64,000 nt of DNA from NCBI GenBank assembly GCA_030407085.1, contig CM059582.1, positions 157,194,501 through 157,258,500 on the forward strand, in the 5' to 3' direction. The notes beneath the pieces are model-generated. The model was given only the letters and a program-made list of their open reading frames with translations. It did no database searches and had not been told where the DNA came from. This stretch comes from Trichopria drosophilae. Its lineage: Eukaryota; Arthropoda; Insecta; Hymenoptera; Diapriidae. The position numbers and the translations under genes were made by a program. Positions 60,141 through 64,000 of this stretch are shown piece by piece (positions within the stretch are counted from its first letter, which is position 1; every line of letters starts with the position of its first letter).

Positions 60141-60850
60141 ATACACTTTATTCTGAATAGCATTTATTATTAAAATTATGTTAAAGTATTAGTCAAATAA
60201 ATAAATTTACATCGATACATGATACGCGTTTCAAAATTTGCAATGCAAATTTGACAACGATCAGCCTACCAAACACTTGTAATTTGAACAAAATTTCATA
60301 GGAAAAGTGGATCGCATTACATAGGTGTGTTTTGACATGAGCAATAAATACGATAGGTAGGTAGGATACGTCGTCGTTTTTCTCCATTTACATAAATCCA
60401 CACCGATATGCTCGATTATACCGTACGGCAGGAACAAACGAGTTGGTGGAAACGACAATAAGAAAGGTAATTAATTACAACTACGTACATCGTGCAATAT
60501 CATAATTATGTACATCCCAGAAATTATTCGAACATCCTCACGCGTGCATTTCAACACTTTTAAGAAAAATCGCGAGGAAATCCAAATGTCCCGTGACAAA
60601 TAAGTCACGTCGGTAGTCGTCAATGGATCGAACGTAAATTCGTAAATCGATTTACGCGAAAACGTTTTTATAGTAATGCGCACTATGTTATGAGTTTATC
60701 GTTCACATTTTTCCGATCCGTCGACGACTGAGAGTCGGAAATCTCGAAACCCAGAATGTTACTTCGATTATGGTACGCTATATACGTCGGATAATATCGA
60801 AAGATGAGGCATTGGGTATGAGAGAAAACGACTATGACGATGACGAAAGT
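60141..60850 (-). other. 3' UTR of the thyroglobulin-domain membrane protein
   Basis: Sequence after the TGA at 60851 stays less AT-rich, with CpG words (TCGTCGACGG type), down to candidate AATAAA signals on the minus strand at 60163-60168 and 60147-60152. That implies a 3' UTR of about 0.7 kb. Confidence 0.45.
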
Positions 60851-63800
60851 TCAACCGACTGTAGTAGTTTCTGAGTTTCGTCCTATGTCACAAGGAGATG
60901 TAACTTCTTTCACAGCCTCCTCTTTATCTATCCCAGAAATCACATATACTGGTTGACTATTGTATGACAAAAAGTGCTGGTCCACCGATGAGGAATCCGT
61001 CATACTTTTCATTTTCATCTGAAATAAATACATACACATTACATTCTTTGTTCTCCAGTACTAAATTATTAATAATATTCAAATATTTGTATAGAATCAA
61101 ATATTCATTATTAATCAATGTTCATGAAATCCCGACTTATACAACAAGCAATAAAAGAACAGTTTATTGTCAGTACTTTCTCAATAAAAATTATACGAGG
61201 TATATTGGAAATAAATTTGGTATATATGTACATGCAAACAAATGTGAAACCAGCATTGATTTACCTTTTTGCGGTATAGCATTAAAAGTATTAGCAGACT
61301 GCTGATCACAAAAGCACTCGCCGCTGCAAGCACTACGGTCGCTGTTTGAAATACGGGAGCTTCAAGTTCCGTAAGAATTTCCCGTTGCTCCAAGGCAACA
61401 ACACGATTCTGCACTGGTCCGGAAATTGCTCTATGAGTAAACCGAGAGCTAGTCGCATCTGCGACATACCCGAGTATTCTTAGCTTTTGCATTCTTGTAA
61501 GTTCTTCCAAATGAAAAGCGAAGTCAATTTTGTTCGGTCCTATCGCCTCGAAGGCAAGGATAATAGAATCGTGGTCGATTTCTACTTGAACACCGTCTTT
61601 TAGTTTTGCTCCAAGATCTCGAAGGAAATCGGTTGCTTCCTTTGCGAAAAGTGGTTGATCTTCGATCGGGAGATATCGACCTGGAAAATGTAGCGTCACT
61701 TCCACTGCTTCGACAGGAGTTGGCACTGAAATTTCAAGACAATTTGTTAAATCAAGTATTAATATTTAACATTAAAGATTTTACATAAAAGAGCTTTCAT
61801 TTTTAAATTTAAGGTTTATTAAGTATGCAATTAAAACATTTGTATACAGGGTGGCTCATTTTAATCGACGCACCCGAATATCTCTGTTACGAAGCCCACA
61901 AGCTGTTTTTTTTTCATGTTTGATTGTTTACTAGGCTTAGAAGCCGATGACTGACTAGTAGGACCTTAACGTCAAATATGATAGCCATTTAGAAGCAGTT
62001 TAATTAAATAAAAAATTCCACTTTTGTTCTTAATCTTACTTTTAGCATTACCCAGAAACAACGACGTGGGATACTTTTTAACATTTGACCTTGATTTGAC
62101 CTTTTTAGGAGACTCGTAAAACGGATGTGTAGACTAACATTCTCGACCTCAAATTTTCTTCTCTTTCCGAATCCGGTGCCAAAAATAGGGGTTACCATAA
62201 AACAAAAATGACCTTCCAATGACCTTGAAATTGACTCCCAAAAGTCAAAGTTATTATTATAGTTAGTTGACCGATTTTACATGAGCAACTCTTTTCTGAA
62301 CACTACTAAACCATCAAAGCTTGAAAACAACAGCTGTTAGATGAATGTTTCATAATTAACCTTGATTAGACATAGTTAAGGTCATTCCAAAAATTTATAA
62401 ACTACCATTTCGGACGTGAAATTTGCCGCTCTTTCTGAATCTAGCATAAAAAATTGGAGTTCCCATTTAAAAAAATAACTTTGTCCTTCAAATGTCCTTG
62501 AAAATGTACCCCAAGGTCAAAGTTGTTATTACAGTTATGTGAGCCCCTTTGTCCTGAATAACTTTTGTCTAAACATTTTTTTTAATTTAGCTTAGCAACA
62601 GAGATATTCGGGTGCGTCGATTAAAATGAGCCACCCTGTATATTTAATACATAGAATTGTTTAAATTAAAAATCAAAGAAAAATATCTTACAACATATGT
62701 TTGTTCCTTTCAAGAATGGCTCTGAACCAACTAACTGGTTTCCAGCTTCGTCGACGCACCAGCAGATATCACCTGCACATTGAGTTGGATCAAATCTACC
62801 AAACTTGTCGCAAATTGCAGGAACGTAACCTCGTTCGTTCATTGCCTGGCATCTGCTTTGAAGAGCTTTATTGATCTTTTTCTCCTCGGGAGCAAAACTC
62901 AGAAAAGCGTTTTCCATGTACGCCTTTATTTCGTTATCGACTTCGGTCGACACCCGGCCCCTTCTCGCTTGTCTAAAATTACATTTCGGCTCTAGACCGC
63001 GGGTTAAAGAACCTTTGACTGGATCGCCTTTCCTGTCTACGCACCAGCAAACACCTACGTGTTCCAAACATTGTACAGGCTCCCAAGCTCCTGTGTCCGG
63101 ATTGCATCTGCACAAAAATAATGTAATTATATTTTATTGAATAAGTGTTATTAAATATGTATCGTTTTTTAATCATTTGATTTTTAATGTTTACCTCGGT
63201 AAGAAAGTTGGTTGTTTTAATCGCTGAGATGTTTTAAAGTTCTTTTCTCTTAACCTTTCACATTGTGATAACACCGGGCAGACAGTGTCACATACTAATT
63301 TACTCGAAAAATCATTGAAGCCCGTACTACATTCTGCTCTTGACCTGCATTCGTTTTTCTCTGTGTCGAAATACCATCTTTCGGTTCCGTTCACGTTTTG
63401 ATGCGGACTACACGGCACATTTGTACCAACTTCGAAACATACGTCCCTTGGTTTCGGACAACAAACAGCATATTCATTCAAAGGTGATAATTCGCACTTG
63501 TGCGTGGTTGGACAGTGTCTTCCACGAGGACCACAGATTGCTGGAGTTCCACTTTCGGTTAACAGAGGAGAACCATTCGGACAGGGATTATCCTTTTTAG
63601 GTAGGCAAATTGGAACCGGCGGACAAGGTGGCGCACTACAAGCCACTTCAACCATACGACAGGTTTCGTTTTCACCACGACAGAGGACACGTTTGCATGG
63701 ATCACGACACGAACATGATGGACAGCCAGTTTTTGAGTCAATTTCGAAACCATCTTGGCATTGTAAGTCGCAAGTAATCTCCGGGCACGGTTGAGGGGAA

Positions 63801-64000
63801 TTACATTTTGGAACTATGCCTTCGACAACACGAGTTCCAGCCGATTCACGACCTTCTTCATCAACGCACCAACACATTCCTGAGTGACATTGAACTGGTT
63901 CAAATCGACCATTACTATCGCACCTAGGAATGTAGATTCGCCGTGCAGGTTTACCAGTCTCTCTGGCTGTATATTCAGAAACAGTTCTGGCATGTTCACA
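60851..64000 (-). CDS. type I membrane protein with thyroglobulin type-1, antistasin-like and Kunitz-like modules (3' part)
   Basis: Four exons: 64000-63195 (running off the window), 63107-62692, 61725-61265 and 61018-60851. The in-window part is 1851 nt, 616 aa plus stop, with consistent phases (2, 1, 0). Domains in order: thyroglobulin type-1 repeat (CEHA...[17 protein letters not shown]); antistasin-like core ([12 protein letters not shown]); Cys-rich WAP/EB-like stretch (CPNGSPLL...CPTTHKC); degenerate Kunitz-like module ([12 protein letters not shown] with [11 protein letters not shown]); thyroglobulin repeats 2 ([16 protein letters not shown]) and 3 ([18 protein letters not shown]); a Cys-free juxtamembrane domain of about 120 aa ([13 protein letters not shown]); a transmembrane helix ([20 protein letters not shown]) with stop-transfer YRKK; and a 55-aa tail. 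It is presumably a cell-surface protein whose ectodomain binds or inhibits proteases, or mediates adhesion. The thyroglobulin-repeat-plus-stalk layout recalls EpCAM, but homology is unproven. The signal peptide and start lie outside the window. Confidence 0.85.
61845..62640. mobile_element. 796-bp TA-flanked DNA transposon, non-autonomous
   Basis: Terminal inverted repeats of about 45 bp begin TACAGGGTGGCTCATTTTAA at both ends (opposite strands), continuing through CGACGCACCCGAATATCTCT. TA lies directly outside each end (61843-61844 and 62641-62642). The interior holds two diverged direct copies of about 280 bp (words CTCTTTCCGAATC / CTCTTTCTGAATC and CAAAGTTATTATTATAGTTA / CAAAGTTGTTATTACAGTTA). 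No transposase frame. It sits in an intron of the thyroglobulin-domain gene. A Tc1-mariner-type origin is suggested by the TA. Confidence 0.8.

Noticed and set aside
62780..63140. Plus-strand open frames
   Set aside because: Antisense shadows of the thyroglobulin-repeat exons.

Overview
The window is AT-rich eukaryotic DNA with long introns, canonical GT-AG splice sites and many short inverted-repeat transposons. The recognisable proteins, the Penelope-like and LINE relics and the low gene density point to an insect. A hymenopteran is possible, but I cannot fix the order from sequence alone. Four protein-coding genes can be supported. Their exons were assembled by hand from splice sites and reading phase, and each assembled frame closes on a multiple of three.

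Layout: (1) 1-25.3 kb is a gene desert. It holds short hairpin (MITE-like) elements, a perfect 45-bp palindrome at 18.8 kb, and a dense cluster of elements at 19.7-25.1 kb built from repeated self-complementary words. (2) 25.7-35.8 kb, plus strand: a three-exon N-acylneuraminate-9-phosphatase-like HAD phosphatase (NANP). An intact single-exon neurochondrin gene (NCDN, 747 aa) is nested in the same orientation inside its first intron. The second intron holds a pogo-like MITE, an 818-bp palindromic-word element, a Penelope-like GIY-YIG relic split by another element, and a LINE 3' relic. (3) 52.7-35.9 kb, minus strand: a nine-exon SPATA7 homologue (731 aa as assembled). Its introns carry a 3.2-kb nested inverted-repeat complex. 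Its stop codon lies about 120 bp from the likely NANP poly(A) signal, so the two genes converge and probably overlap in their 3' UTRs. (4) 52.7-60.1 kb: intergenic. (5) 60.85-64.0 kb, minus strand: the last four exons of a type I membrane protein with three thyroglobulin type-1 repeats, an antistasin-like module, a cysteine-rich WAP/EB-like stretch, a degenerate Kunitz-like module, a juxtamembrane domain, one transmembrane helix and a short tail. Its 5' end is outside the window.

The genes do not form one pathway. NANP is a sialic-acid phosphatase, neurochondrin is a cytoplasmic helical-repeat protein, SPATA7 is a ciliary or photoreceptor protein, and the last gene is a cell-surface protein. 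The least explained content is the repeat fraction: at least five elements share related termini (CCCAGCAA[A/T]CGAAAA and variants), but each is filled with its own array of a different palindromic word. Unrelated neighbouring elements show the same style.
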